Shown here piece by piece: positions 35,398 to 44,286 of a DNA stretch of 64,000 bases; position 1 is the stretch's first letter; each line of letters opens with the position of its first letter. Source of the stretch: Fulvimarina endophytica (GTDB lineage: Bacteria; Pseudomonadota; Alphaproteobacteria; Rhizobiales; Rhizobiaceae); NCBI RefSeq assembly GCF_003403015.1, contig NZ_QURL01000001.1, positions 434,001 through 498,000 of the forward strand, given 5' to 3'. The notes under the pieces are model-generated. The model saw only the letters and a program-made list of their open reading frames with translations, was not told the origin of the DNA and did no database searches. The position numbers and the translations under genes were made by a program.

Positions 35398-37041
35398 TCA
35401 GCCTTGGGGCGGGTCCGATATGCGGCCCCGTTCCTTATCAAACCTGTGTCTGGCCTCCTCGAAACGCTCGGGTGTGTCGACATCGAAGCTTGCGCGATCG
35501 CCGATATCGACGAGTTTGATCGGGTATCGAGATCCATCGAGGATCGACGCGGCGCCCAGATCGCCGGTCAGGGCGGCGACCGCGCCTTTCAGACCCATCG
35601 GCAGGATCACCGGGTTCCGGCGCTTGTGACCATCTGACGCTGCGACCACAGCCCTCCCCTCGCTCTCGCGAAAGACGTCGATCATCCGGTCGATATCTTG
35701 CGATGTGAGAAAGGGTTGATCGGCGAGAAGGACGAGAATTCCGTCGATATCGCCCGCCTCTTCGAAACCGCGCCTGAGCGAAGTCGACAATCCACTCGCG
35801 AAATCGCGATTGGATACAATCGTAAGATCGCGCCCTTCGAGCGCCGCTCTCACCTCCTCTTCGCGATGGCCGACGACGACCCGTACCTCGTGCGCCTTGT
35901 CCGCTCCCATCGCGATATCCACCGCATGTCGGACGAGCGGCAGTCCAGGTGATATCTCCATTAACAGTTTGTGGTTTTCGCCCATGCGCGTCGAGCGCCC
36001 CGCCGCGAGAACGAGGATATCGACCGCAGATCGCGATGGCTTGCCCCTGATCTGACGCGGCCGCGGCCGGGTCTCGATTTCGGCCAGCAGTCCGCCGACG
36101 CCGAAACGCTGGAGCACCTCGGGTCCGAATTCGAGATCGGCCAGCATGCGGTCGAGCACCCAGTCGAACCCGTTTTCCTTCGGGCTGCGCGCGCAGCCGG
36201 GCGCCCCGATGACGACGCCGTCTCCGAGCCGCCCCATCAGGAGCAGATTGCCGGGATCGACGGGCATGCCGAAATAGGAGATCGCGCCGCCCGCGCGCTC
36301 GATCGCGTCCGGAATGACGTCACGCCTGTCGATGACCGCCGAGGCACCGAATACGATGATGAGGTCCGCGGAGGACGCATCATTTATTGCCTTCGCAAGG
36401 TCTTCCGAGCGATGAGCGACGCGCGCCTCGCTCTCGATCCACGAGCCTGAGACGGCAAGGCGTTCGGCAGTGACCCGGCGGGTCTTGTCGAGCATCTTCG
36501 CCTTCGTGTTCGGCAGGATGGTCTGGATCAGCGAGACGGATCTGGCCCGAAACGGCGAAAGGCGGATGGTTTCGCGGTCGGCGATCACATCCAGCGCCCG
36601 CTCGACCGATGTTCCTGGAACCGCAAGGGGGATGATCTTGATCGTTGCGACCATCTGTCCCTCGCGCACCGGCGAGAAGGAGGCGAGCGTTGCGAGGGTG
36701 ATCGCCGGATCGACGGCATTCAGAGCGTCCACGGACGCTCTGTCGATCGTCACGAGGCCGGCGCGTCGCGCATGGAGATTGACCCGTCCTGTTGTGGCCT
36801 CGCCGACCTCCAGGTGTTCGCAACCGAGCGCTGCGCCGATCCGCGCCGCGGCCTCGTCCTCACCGATATCCCCGGCGTCGAGCCGCGCTGCGACCACGGC
36901 GTGGATACCGGCGTCACGAAGCGTTTCGACGTCGATGCGCGAGAGGCGCGTGCCCTTTGCGAGGTCGACGTCGCCGATCCGCGTCGCATGGGCGAGAACG
37001 GCGTTCTCGGCGTCCTCGATCGCAACCTCGCCGAACCTCAT
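35398..37041 (-). CDS. Molybdopterin-binding / MobA-like nucleotidyltransferase fusion
   Basis: 547 residues from the ATG at 37041. The first ~340 residues resemble the MoeA/MogA-type molybdopterin-binding domain (LIIVFGASAVIDRRDVIP, GMPVDPGNLLLMG). The rest is a MobA/MocA-like NTP transferase with the signature LVLAAGRSTRMGENHKLL and LLADQPFL. The pair suits cytidylyl or guanylyl transfer to molybdopterin for xanthine dehydrogenase/CO dehydrogenase-family enzymes. The start overlaps the upstream XdhC stop as ATGA, so the three genes are translationally coupled. Confidence 0.87.
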   Translation of the reverse strand: MRFGEVAIEDAENAVLAHATRIGDVDLAKGTRLSRIDVETLRDAGIHAVVAARLDAGDIGEDEAAARIGAALGCEHLEVGEATTGRVNLHARRAGLVTIDRASVDALNAVDPAITLATLASFSPVREGQMVATIKIIPLAVPGTSVERALDVIADRETIRLSPFRARSVSLIQTILPNTKAKMLDKTRRVTAERLAVSGSWIESEARVAHRSEDLAKAINDASSADLIIVFGASAVIDRRDVIPDAIERAGGAISYFGMPVDPGNLLLMGRLGDGVVIGAPGCARSPKENGFDWVLDRMLADLEFGPEVLQRFGVGGLLAEIETRPRPRQIRGKPSRSAVDILVLAAGRSTRMGENHKLLMEISPGLPLVRHAVDIAMGADKAHEVRVVVGHREEEVRAALEGRDLTIVSNRDFASGLSTSLRRGFEEAGDIDGILVLLADQPFLTSQDIDRMIDVFRESEGRAVVAASDGHKRRNPVILPMGLKGAVAALTGDLGAASILDGSRYPIKLVDIGDRASFDVDTPERFEEARHRFDKERGRISDPPQG

Positions 37042-37754
37042 TCGCCTGCCTGTTCTCCGCGCCGTTCGGCAAACATCTTGCGTTTGCGGAATGCTTCGAT
37101 GATCGACGCCATGATGGCGACGGCGATCTCGCCGGGGCTTGCCGCCCCGATATCCGCGCCGATCGGAGCATCGATCCGGCTCGTCAGATGATCGGCGATA
37201 CCGGCTTCCTTCAGCCGTTCGAGCCGGCGCGCATGCGTCTTCCGGCTGCCGAGAGCACCGATATAGAAACACCCCGACTTCAGAGCCTCGATCAGCGGAC
37301 CATCGTCGATCTTCGGATCGTGGGTGATCAGAGCGATGGCGGTGTAGGCGTCCAAGGGGCGCGTCCTAAGGACCACATCGGGCCATTCCGCATGCAGTTC
37401 GAAGCCTGAAAAACGCTCCGGCGTCGCGAAGGCCGTGCGCGGATCGATGATCTCCACGTCGTAGCCGGCGAGCCGCGCGATGGGCGCCAGCGCCTGGGAA
37501 ATGTGGACCGCACCGATCAGGACGATCCGCACCGGCGGGAGATAGACATTGACGAAGCTCTCGCCCTCCGGCCCTTCGACGATCCCGGACTTGCCAGACC
37601 GGATTGCTCGTTCGAGAAGTTCGGCAATCGGGTCGCGACCGATCTCGGCTTCGCGCACGAGCCGTTGATTGCCGGTCGCAAGATCCGTCACGGTCAGGAC
37701 GGCCCGGCGAGCCGCGCGCTCGGCGTTCACGGCATCGATCAGATCGCGTCTCAT
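37038..37754 (-). CDS. XdhC/CoxF family maturation protein, Rossmann part
   Basis: 238 residues. The C-terminal XdhC Rossmann domain shows VRIVLIGAVHISQAL, IIDPRTAFATPERF and FYIGALGSRKTHARR, ending with an IGADIGAASPGEIAVAIMA segment typical of XdhC. XdhC-type proteins bind molybdenum cofactor, sulfurate it and insert it into xanthine dehydrogenase-family enzymes. Start and stop both overlap neighbours by ATGA. The XdhC N-terminal module is a separate protein encoded just upstream. Confidence 0.88.
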   Translation of the reverse strand: MRRDLIDAVNAERAARRAVLTVTDLATGNQRLVREAEIGRDPIAELLERAIRSGKSGIVEGPEGESFVNVYLPPVRIVLIGAVHISQALAPIARLAGYDVEIIDPRTAFATPERFSGFELHAEWPDVVLRTRPLDAYTAIALITHDPKIDDGPLIEALKSGCFYIGALGSRKTHARRLERLKEAGIADHLTSRIDAPIGADIGAASPGEIAVAIMASIIEAFRKRKMFAERRGEQAGE

Positions 37755-38113
37755 CGGAGCACCGGCTCCACATAGACCCGGATCCGTCCGCCACATGAGA
37801 GGCCGACACGCCAGGCGGTTTCGTCTGCGACGCCGAAATCGAGCATTTTCGGCGATCCGGTTTCGATGACGTCGAGGGCCTCGGCGATTACCGCGCCTTC
37901 GACGCAGCCGCCGGACACCGATCCCTCGAAGCGGCCTTCGTCGTCGATGATGAGATGGCTTCCGGTGGGACGGGGCGCCGAGCCCCAGGTCTCCACCACG
38001 GTTGCCAGCGCCAGTCTGCGTCCGCCTGCCGACCATCGTCCGGCAAGCGCAAGCACGTCCAGTTCCAAACCGGAGCCTTCGTCCGGCGATGCGCCGTTCG
38101 TATCGGTCATCAT
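37751..38113 (-). CDS. XdhC/CoxI-type N-terminal domain protein
   Basis: 120 residues, a free-standing XdhC_CoxI module. TVVETWGSAPRPTGSHLIID and GSVSGGCVEGAVIAEA are the diagnostic blocks; the Cys in SGGC and another in GLSCGGRI could bind cofactor or metal. Its stop overlaps the start of the Rossmann-type XdhC gene, so the two probably form one split XdhC. Confidence 0.9.
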   Translation of the reverse strand: MMTDTNGASPDEGSGLELDVLALAGRWSAGGRRLALATVVETWGSAPRPTGSHLIIDDEGRFEGSVSGGCVEGAVIAEALDVIETGSPKMLDFGVADETAWRVGLSCGGRIRVYVEPVLR

Positions 38114-38233
38114 GATCTAGATCTCGCCTCTTGTTCCGTGATGCGGCCGGTCCGTCCGACCCAACCCGCTCGTCGCCCCTGATCGCAATGGTCTTCCTGA
38201 AACCGAAGTTCCGCCCTCACACGGGCTCCCGCT

Positions 38234-39484
38234 TCAGATCGCCCGGAGCCACTGCTTCGGATCGGCGGAAGCGGTCGAGGATTGCGAAAGAACGGTGCAC
38301 AGGTCGGCCATCGCGTTGAGCGAATGGGCGGCGCGGAATTCGTCCACATGCCGCAACATGATCCGTACACCCTTCGCCCGAGCCGAAAAGCCCTCGAACC
38401 GCAGAAGCGGATTGAGCCAGATGAGCCGTCCGCAACTCAGATGGAGACGATCCATCTCCGCGTCCAGATCCTCGGCGCTGTCGCGCTCGAGACCGTCGGT
38501 GATCAGAAGCACGGTCGCATGCCGGTTCAGGACGCGCCGGGACCAGTCGCGATTGAAATCGTGGATGGCCGAGGCGATCCGCGTACCGCCGGACCAATCC
38601 AGGACCGCAGAGGCGCACTCGGCGAAGGCGATATCGGGGTCCTTCCGCCTCAGTTGCCGGGTCACGTTGGTGAGGCGAGTACCGAAGAGAAAGGCGTGAA
38701 CATGCCGACGCTTTTCCATGATCGCATGGACGAAATGCAGGAAAATGCGGCTGTACTGGCTCATCGAACCGGAGATGTCGGCGATCACGACCAATGGCGG
38801 CTGGACGATGCGGGGGGATCGAAAACGCGGAAGCATGAGATCGCCCCCGGTCCGCATGGCCCGGTGCAGCGTCTGCCTCGCATCGATCCTTCGGCCGCGC
38901 GCATCGCTCCTGTAGCGCCGGGTGCGGATCTCGTCGCGCGGCAGGCGCAGATCGCCGATCGCCCTGCGCGCGGCAGCGAGTTCCTTCGCCGTCATCTGCG
39001 CGAAATCCATGTCGCGAAGCACTTCGCTCCCCGACACCGTGAGCGATGCGTCGATCTCGATCTCCGGACGGTCCTGGCGGGTCTGCTTTTCCTCGGCGCC
39101 TTCGAACAGCGAGTCGGCGGCGCGCTTCGAACCGGCCTTCGGCTTTTTCGCATCCGATTGACGCGGCGGTGCCTTGGGCGAGAACATCGCGATCATCTTC
39201 TCGATCAGTTCGCGCGAGCGCCAGAAGAGACGGAAGGCTTCCTCGAAGACGGCGGCGTCCTCATGCCGCGTCACGAGCGTTGCGTGAAGCGTCCAATAGA
39301 AGTCCTCTCGCGAGGAGAAGCCGGAAACGGTTACCGCTTCGATCGCGTCGAGCGTTGCCGACGGGCCGAGCTTCAGGCCGGCCTTGCGAAGGGCGCGTGC
39401 GAAATAGGCGATGTTGTCGGCGAGCCGTCCGTCCGGATCGGCCTGCGGGGCCTGACCCTCACTCTTGATCGCCTCGCAGTTCAT
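38234..39484 (-). CDS. VWA-domain protein, CoxE-like
   Basis: 416 residues. The C-terminal half is a von Willebrand A domain with metal site DISGSMSQYSRI near residue 230, then LDWSGGTRIASAI and LLITDGLERDSAEDL. The middle is highly charged (Lys/Arg/Asp/Glu). CoxE-type VWA proteins work with a MoxR/CoxD AAA ATPase to assemble the Mo/Cu site of aerobic CO dehydrogenase or relatives. The partner ATPase gene lies eight bases upstream. Confidence 0.9.
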   Translation of the reverse strand: MNCEAIKSEGQAPQADPDGRLADNIAYFARALRKAGLKLGPSATLDAIEAVTVSGFSSREDFYWTLHATLVTRHEDAAVFEEAFRLFWRSRELIEKMIAMFSPKAPPRQSDAKKPKAGSKRAADSLFEGAEEKQTRQDRPEIEIDASLTVSGSEVLRDMDFAQMTAKELAAARRAIGDLRLPRDEIRTRRYRSDARGRRIDARQTLHRAMRTGGDLMLPRFRSPRIVQPPLVVIADISGSMSQYSRIFLHFVHAIMEKRRHVHAFLFGTRLTNVTRQLRRKDPDIAFAECASAVLDWSGGTRIASAIHDFNRDWSRRVLNRHATVLLITDGLERDSAEDLDAEMDRLHLSCGRLIWLNPLLRFEGFSARAKGVRIMLRHVDEFRAAHSLNAMADLCTVLSQSSTASADPKQWLRAI

Positions 39485-39492
39485 CCTCTTCC

Positions 39493-40410
39493 TCAGCCGC
39501 CGGTCTCAAGGTCGCGCTTGATCTGATCAAGGATCTTCGTCGTCTCGCCCTGCTGCAGCTTCTCGATATCGTCCTGGTATTTCAGGAGGACACCAAGGGT
39601 ATCCGAGACATGGCGCGGGTCGAGCGCGACCGCGTCGAGCTCGGTCAGGGCGTTTGCCCAGTCGATCGTTTCCGCGACACCCGGTGCCTTGAACAGATCC
39701 CGCTGCCGCAGTTCCTGAACGAAGGCGACGAGTTCGCGCGACAGGTCCGCATTGGCGCGCGGCGCCTTGCGGCGGACGATCTCCAGTTCCCGATCGGCTT
39801 CGGGATAATCCACCCAGTGATAGAGACAGCGCCGTTTCAGCGCATCGTGGATCTCACGGGTGCGATTGGTGGTGATCACGACGATCGGCGGCTCAGGCGC
39901 CCTTATGGTTCCGAGTTCCGGAATGGTCACCTGGTTATCGGCCAGAACCTCGAGCAGGAACGCCTCGAACGCCTCGTCCGTCCGGTCGAGCTCGTCGATG
40001 AGAAGAACCGGAGCCCGCCCGGGCTCGCCTTCCATTGCCTGCAGGATCGGCCGGCGGATCAGGAACTCGTTGGAGAAGATCTCCGATCGGGCCGCATCGC
40101 GCGAGGTATCGCCCGAGGCTTCGCGAAGACGAATCTCGATCATCTGAGCCGCGTAGTTCCACTCGTAGAGAGCGGAAGAGACATCCAACCCCTCGTAGCA
40201 TTGCAGCCTGATCAACGGGCGATCGAGCGCGCTCGCCAAAACCTTGGCGATCTCTGTCTTCCCGACACCCGCCTCGCCTTCGAGGAAGATCGGACGCTTC
40301 ATGCGCAGGGACAGGAAAAGCACGGTCGCAAGGGCACGATCGGCGACGTAGCCCTCCGCCTCGAGAAGCGAAACCGTGGCATCGATCGTGTCTGGGAGGG
40401 CTCTGGTCAA
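39493..40410 (-). CDS. MoxR family AAA+ ATPase, CoxD-like
   Basis: 305 residues. Walker A FLEGEAGVGKTEIAK near residue 42, Walker B PVLLIDELDRTDEAFEAF, sensor 1 VVITTNRTREIHDALKRRC. This is the CoxD/MoxR chaperone class that remodels metalloenzymes together with VWA partners. The start is TTG at 40410 with AGGG ~10 bases upstream. It heads the leftward CoxD-CoxE-XdhC-XdhC-MobA-like set. Confidence 0.92.
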   Translation of the reverse strand: MTRALPDTIDATVSLLEAEGYVADRALATVLFLSLRMKRPIFLEGEAGVGKTEIAKVLASALDRPLIRLQCYEGLDVSSALYEWNYAAQMIEIRLREASGDTSRDAARSEIFSNEFLIRRPILQAMEGEPGRAPVLLIDELDRTDEAFEAFLLEVLADNQVTIPELGTIRAPEPPIVVITTNRTREIHDALKRRCLYHWVDYPEADRELEIVRRKAPRANADLSRELVAFVQELRQRDLFKAPGVAETIDWANALTELDAVALDPRHVSDTLGVLLKYQDDIEKLQQGETTKILDQIKRDLETGG

Positions 40411-40456
40411 CGGTTCGGACCCTGTCGTCTTCGCATTTCCTTCGTCTGACGAAAGG

Positions 40457-40954
40457 CTAGAGCGAATGCCATGACTGGTCGAGGTAGACCAAAGACGACG
40501 CTTCCATCTGTGCGGCGATGGCGAGAACCTCGCCGATGATGATGCGGTGGGTGGCGACGATCTTGGTGTCGATCAGCCGGCAGTCGAATGCAACCGCGGC
40601 GCTCCTCAATATCGGGGCGCCTGTTTCGGCCTTCGACCAGTCGCCGAGCGCGAACCGCTGGTCGGCGTCGAGGCCACCCTCTCCGGCAAAGGCCCGCGCG
40701 AGCTGTTCATCGCCGCCGCTGAGAACGTTGAGCGCGAAGCAGCCATTCGCCTCGAAGCGCTGGTTCTGGGGACTGGAGGTATTGAGGCAGACGAGGAGTG
40801 TCGGGGGATCGGCCGACACGGAGCAACTCGACGTGACCGTCAGCCCTCGCGCGCCGGCGGGACCGTCGGTCGTCGCCAGGCACACGCCGGCCGCGAAGCG
40901 ACGCATGGCGGTCTTGAAATCGGCGGGATCGATCCGGGAAGTGGCTTGCAGCAA
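40457..40954 (-). CDS. Flavin reductase domain protein
   Basis: 165 residues with the FMN-binding split-barrel of flavin reductases. FRRFAAGVCLATT-like opening, GLTVTSSCSVSADPPTLLVC and the C-terminal HRIIIGEVLAI block are typical. It probably reduces FMN/FAD with NAD(P)H for a two-component monooxygenase, but no monooxygenase gene is near. The start is TTG at 40954 with AAAGG nine bases upstream. It may be co-transcribed with the MoxR gene. Confidence 0.87.
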   Translation of the reverse strand: MLQATSRIDPADFKTAMRRFAAGVCLATTDGPAGARGLTVTSSCSVSADPPTLLVCLNTSSPQNQRFEANGCFALNVLSGGDEQLARAFAGEGGLDADQRFALGDWSKAETGAPILRSAAVAFDCRLIDTKIVATHRIIIGEVLAIAAQMEASSLVYLDQSWHSL

Positions 40955-41146
40955 GTGCTGTGACCTTTGGCAGCTGAGATTCTCGTTCGTGGGTCGCAGA
41001 TAAGACTACACGCTTCGAAAGCACGGGTCGAACCGGGCAATTCTCCTCAAAAAGCGGTCGATCGGTGCGCTGCGACATTGACGGCTGCAACCGCCGCGAT
41101 GTGTTCCCTGTTTCATGACTTCCGAGCGAACAGGAAGGATCGAACG

Positions 41147-41476
41147 ATGGCGAAGGATCGCGACGAGGTTTGGGACGAGTTTCGAGAACTCGTGAACATG
41201 GCCCCGAAGGAACTGGAAGAGTGGCTGGAAACGGATGAGTCGAAGTCCGTCGGAGATAGCGACCAGGGCGAGTCGACCGGCCATGAGAGCGGGCGCAAGA
41301 TCGTCGAGATCAAGCGGACGAAGAAGGACGACCTCTCGGACGCGCAATGGGATTGGATGGCGAAGGTCGTCGGCTACATCAACCGGCACAAGGCGCAGAA
41401 ACCGAAAGGAGATGTCGAGGACACCGACTGGCGCTACTCCCTGATGAACTGGGGCCACGACCCCCTGAAGGACTGA
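41147..41476 (+). CDS. DUF3140 family protein
   Basis: 109 residues. EFRELVNMAPKELEEWLETD, then a hydrophilic Ser/Gly/Asp stretch, GHESGRKIVEI, and the closing DWRYSLMNWGHDP match DUF3140. No membrane segment or signal. Function unknown; relatives are small, acidic and often carried beside stress genes. AGGAAGGA lies before the ATG. Divergent from the flavin reductase. Confidence 0.9.
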   Translation: MAKDRDEVWDEFRELVNMAPKELEEWLETDESKSVGDSDQGESTGHESGRKIVEIKRTKKDDLSDAQWDWMAKVVGYINRHKAQKPKGDVEDTDWRYSLMNWGHDPLKD

Positions 41477-41625
41477 GTCACGGCCTTGCCGTCCAGTGGT
41501 CGCCTGCATGACCTCGCTGCTCAAAAAAGGAGCCCGCGCGATATGATTCTGTCACATGGTGACCTTGTTCGTCGCGCGGAGCGCTTTCTATAGTCGGGTG
41601 ACAGACACCAGACTTGGAGCCCGCC

Positions 41626-43038
41626 GTGCCGACGTTCGACGAAATGTTGCTTTCAGAGAATTCAGTACGGCCGCCTTATGAGCGGTTTCACACGTGGTTC
41701 GGCGAACAAGACGTTCAGGAGCTTTCCGCAAAGGCATCCGAGGCCGAAGCCTTCTTCAGGCGCACCGGCATCACGTTCAACGTCTACGGCCAGCAGGAAG
41801 CGGCCGAGCGCCTGATCCCCTTCGACATGGTTCCGCGCATCATCGCAAAGAGCGAATGGGACCGGCTTGCGGAAGGGATCGAGCAGCGCGTCGCAGCCCT
41901 CAACCTCTTCCTGCACGACATCTACCACGATCAGGAGGTCGTGAAGGCCGGAATCCTCCCCGAACGGCTTCTGAAGAACAACGAAGCGTTTCTTCCTCAG
42001 ATGGTCGGCTTCACGCCGCCGGGCAATGTCTACACCCACATCATCGGCACCGACATCGTGCGGACCGGCGAAGACCAGTTCTACGTTCTCGAGGACAATG
42101 CCCGCACGCCGTCCGGCGTGTCCTACATGATCGAGAACCGTGAAACGATGATGCAGATGTTCCCGGAGCTGTTCGCGCAGAACCGGGTGAGGCCGGTCGA
42201 GACCTATCCCCAGCATCTGCGCCGTTCCCTCGAAGCCGTGGCGCCGCCTGCCTGCAACGGCAAACCGCGCGTCGCGGTTCTGACGCCCGGCATCTTCAAC
42301 TCCGCCTATTTCGAGCATTCCTTCCTCGCGGACCAGATGGGCGTCGAGCTGATCGAGGGTTCGGACGTCGCCGAGATCGACGGGCGCATCCAGATGCGGA
42401 CCACGGAAGGCTATGTGCCGATCGACGTGATCTACAGGCGCATCGACGACGCGTTTCTGGATCCCCGTGCGTTCAATCCGGAATCGATGCTGGGCATTCC
42501 CGGCATCATGGACGCCTACAAGCGCGGGGCCGTCACCATCGCCAATGCGCCGGGAACCGGGATCTCGGACGACAAGGCGATCTATTCCTACATGCCGGAA
42601 ATCGTGGAGTTCTTCACCGGCAAACCGGCCCTCCTCGAAAACGTGCCGACCTGGCGATGTGCCGAGGAAGACAGCCTCAAATACGTCCTCGACAATCTCG
42701 CGGACCTCGTGGTGAAGGAAGTCCACGGGTCGGGCGGATACGGCATGCTCGTCGGCCCGACCTCGACGAAAGCGGAACGCGAGGAGTTCGCCGCGAAGCT
42801 GCGGAACGATCCTCAAAACTACATCGCGCAGCCGACCCTCGCGCTCTCCACCGTCCCGATCCTCGCCGACGGGGCGCTTTCGCCGCGGCACGTGGATCTG
42901 CGACCTTTCGTGCTGGTCTCGGACAAGGTCCAGATCATCCCGGGCGGGCTGACCCGTGTCGCGCTCAAGGAGGGGTCGCTCGTGGTCAATTCGAGCCAGG
43001 GCGGCGGAACGAAGGATACCTGGGTCCTCAAGGACTGA
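41626..43038 (+). CDS. Circularly permuted type 2 ATP-grasp protein
   Basis: 470 residues. The start is best taken as GTG at 41626 (VPTFDEMLL), with GGAG six bases upstream. Conserved blocks: FYVLEDNARTPSGVSYMIEN, IYRRIDDAFLDPRAFNPES, ANAPGTGISDDKAIYSYMP, VVKEVHGSGGYGMLVGP. These are the DUF404/DUF407 permuted ATP-grasp, predicted to join an amino acid or peptide to a carboxylate. The next genes (alpha-E, Anbu) are its usual partners. The reaction product is unknown. Confidence 0.93.
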   Translation: MPTFDEMLLSENSVRPPYERFHTWFGEQDVQELSAKASEAEAFFRRTGITFNVYGQQEAAERLIPFDMVPRIIAKSEWDRLAEGIEQRVAALNLFLHDIYHDQEVVKAGILPERLLKNNEAFLPQMVGFTPPGNVYTHIIGTDIVRTGEDQFYVLEDNARTPSGVSYMIENRETMMQMFPELFAQNRVRPVETYPQHLRRSLEAVAPPACNGKPRVAVLTPGIFNSAYFEHSFLADQMGVELIEGSDVAEIDGRIQMRTTEGYVPIDVIYRRIDDAFLDPRAFNPESMLGIPGIMDAYKRGAVTIANAPGTGISDDKAIYSYMPEIVEFFTGKPALLENVPTWRCAEEDSLKYVLDNLADLVVKEVHGSGGYGMLVGPTSTKAEREEFAAKLRNDPQNYIAQPTLALSTVPILADGALSPRHVDLRPFVLVSDKVQIIPGGLTRVALKEGSLVVNSSQGGGTKDTWVLKD

Positions 43039-43110
43039 TTGTCTCTCTCAGGCAGACACTTGTTGGACAGGACCGGGCCCGATCCGTGGTTCGGAACGAC
43101 GAAAGGACAG

Positions 43111-44151
43111 ATGGCGATGGCACTCCTCGGACGGACCGCGAACGGACTCTTCTGGATGTTCCGCTATATCGAGCGGGCCGAGAACATGGCCCGGCTGGTC
43201 GATGCCGGAACGCGGATTTCGATGACCAATCTCGCGGCCGAAACGGACGAATGGGAATCGATCCTCGTCGCTTCCGGCGTCGCCGATATCTACCGCGAGA
43301 AATACGGCGAGATCGACGAAGCCAAAGTCATCGACTTCATGATCCGCGATCAGGACAATCCGTCTTCCATCCGCTCGTCCATCGATACGGCCCGGATGAA
43401 CGGACGGATGGTGCGAACCGCCCTCACCCGCGAGGTCTGGGAGGCGGTCAACGACTCCTACATGACGATCAAGGCCGCACTCGTCTCACCCGTCACCTCG
43501 CGATCCTTGCCGCGGATCCTCGATCTCGTGAAGACGCGCTGCGCCTATATCCGCGGCACTTTCTTCGGGACCATGCTTCGCAACGAGATCTTCGATTTCT
43601 GCCGGCTGGGTGCCTATCTCGAACGGGCCGACAATACGGCGCGCATTCTCGACGTGAAATACTGGCTGCTTCTGCCCGAGCATTCGTCGGTGGGCTCGGC
43701 CCTCGACAACTTCCAGTGGGTGTCGATCCTGCGTTCGGTCTCCGCCCACCGCTCCTATGCCTGGGAGTACGATGCGAACTACAACGGGCCGGACATCATC
43801 GATTTCTTGATGCTCAACAAGCGCATGCCGCGCTCGCTCGGCCACTGCTACAACATGATGCGCGAAGCGATGTCCTATCTGGACCAGGACGTCGAGACCC
43901 GAAACCCCTGCGTTCAGCGGATCACACAGATCCACGATCGTCTGTCGAACGTCACCGTTCGCCAGGTGCTCGACAACGGGCTGCACGAGTTCCTCGAATC
44001 GTTCATCATCGAAAACAACAATGTCGCCGGCGAAATCGCGAAACACTACCGGTTCTATCCCGACCTTCTGCCGGCCAACCAGAGCGAAACCCAATCCCAG
44101 ACCCAGCAGCAGACGACGGACGCCGGTTCCATGCAGACCCAGTCCGGTTGA
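43111..44151 (+). CDS. Alpha-E domain protein (DUF403)
   Basis: 346 residues, nearly all helical. It opens with the signature LLGRTANGLFWMFRYIERAE; EYDANYNGPDIIDFLMLN and PRSLGHCYNMM follow. The Gln/Thr-rich tail (SETQSQTQQQTTD) looks disordered. Alpha-E proteins occur beside permuted ATP-grasp ligases and are thought to be partners in the same peptide synthesis; no catalytic role is proven. AAAGGA precedes the ATG at 43111; 43117 is an alternative start. Confidence 0.92.
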   Translation: MAMALLGRTANGLFWMFRYIERAENMARLVDAGTRISMTNLAAETDEWESILVASGVADIYREKYGEIDEAKVIDFMIRDQDNPSSIRSSIDTARMNGRMVRTALTREVWEAVNDSYMTIKAALVSPVTSRSLPRILDLVKTRCAYIRGTFFGTMLRNEIFDFCRLGAYLERADNTARILDVKYWLLLPEHSSVGSALDNFQWVSILRSVSAHRSYAWEYDANYNGPDIIDFLMLNKRMPRSLGHCYNMMREAMSYLDQDVETRNPCVQRITQIHDRLSNVTVRQVLDNGLHEFLESFIIENNNVAGEIAKHYRFYPDLLPANQSETQSQTQQQTTDAGSMQTQSG

Positions 44152-44286
44152 CAGCTTAGATCGTGCAGATCCGACACAGTCGAAAATCGACATGCGTTGC
44201 TTCGCAACAATGGATGCGCAGCGAAGGGCTGGCGTAAGATTGTTCAGCCAGTTTTGCGAAACGTGTTCTTCGTCGGGAATCGTCCC

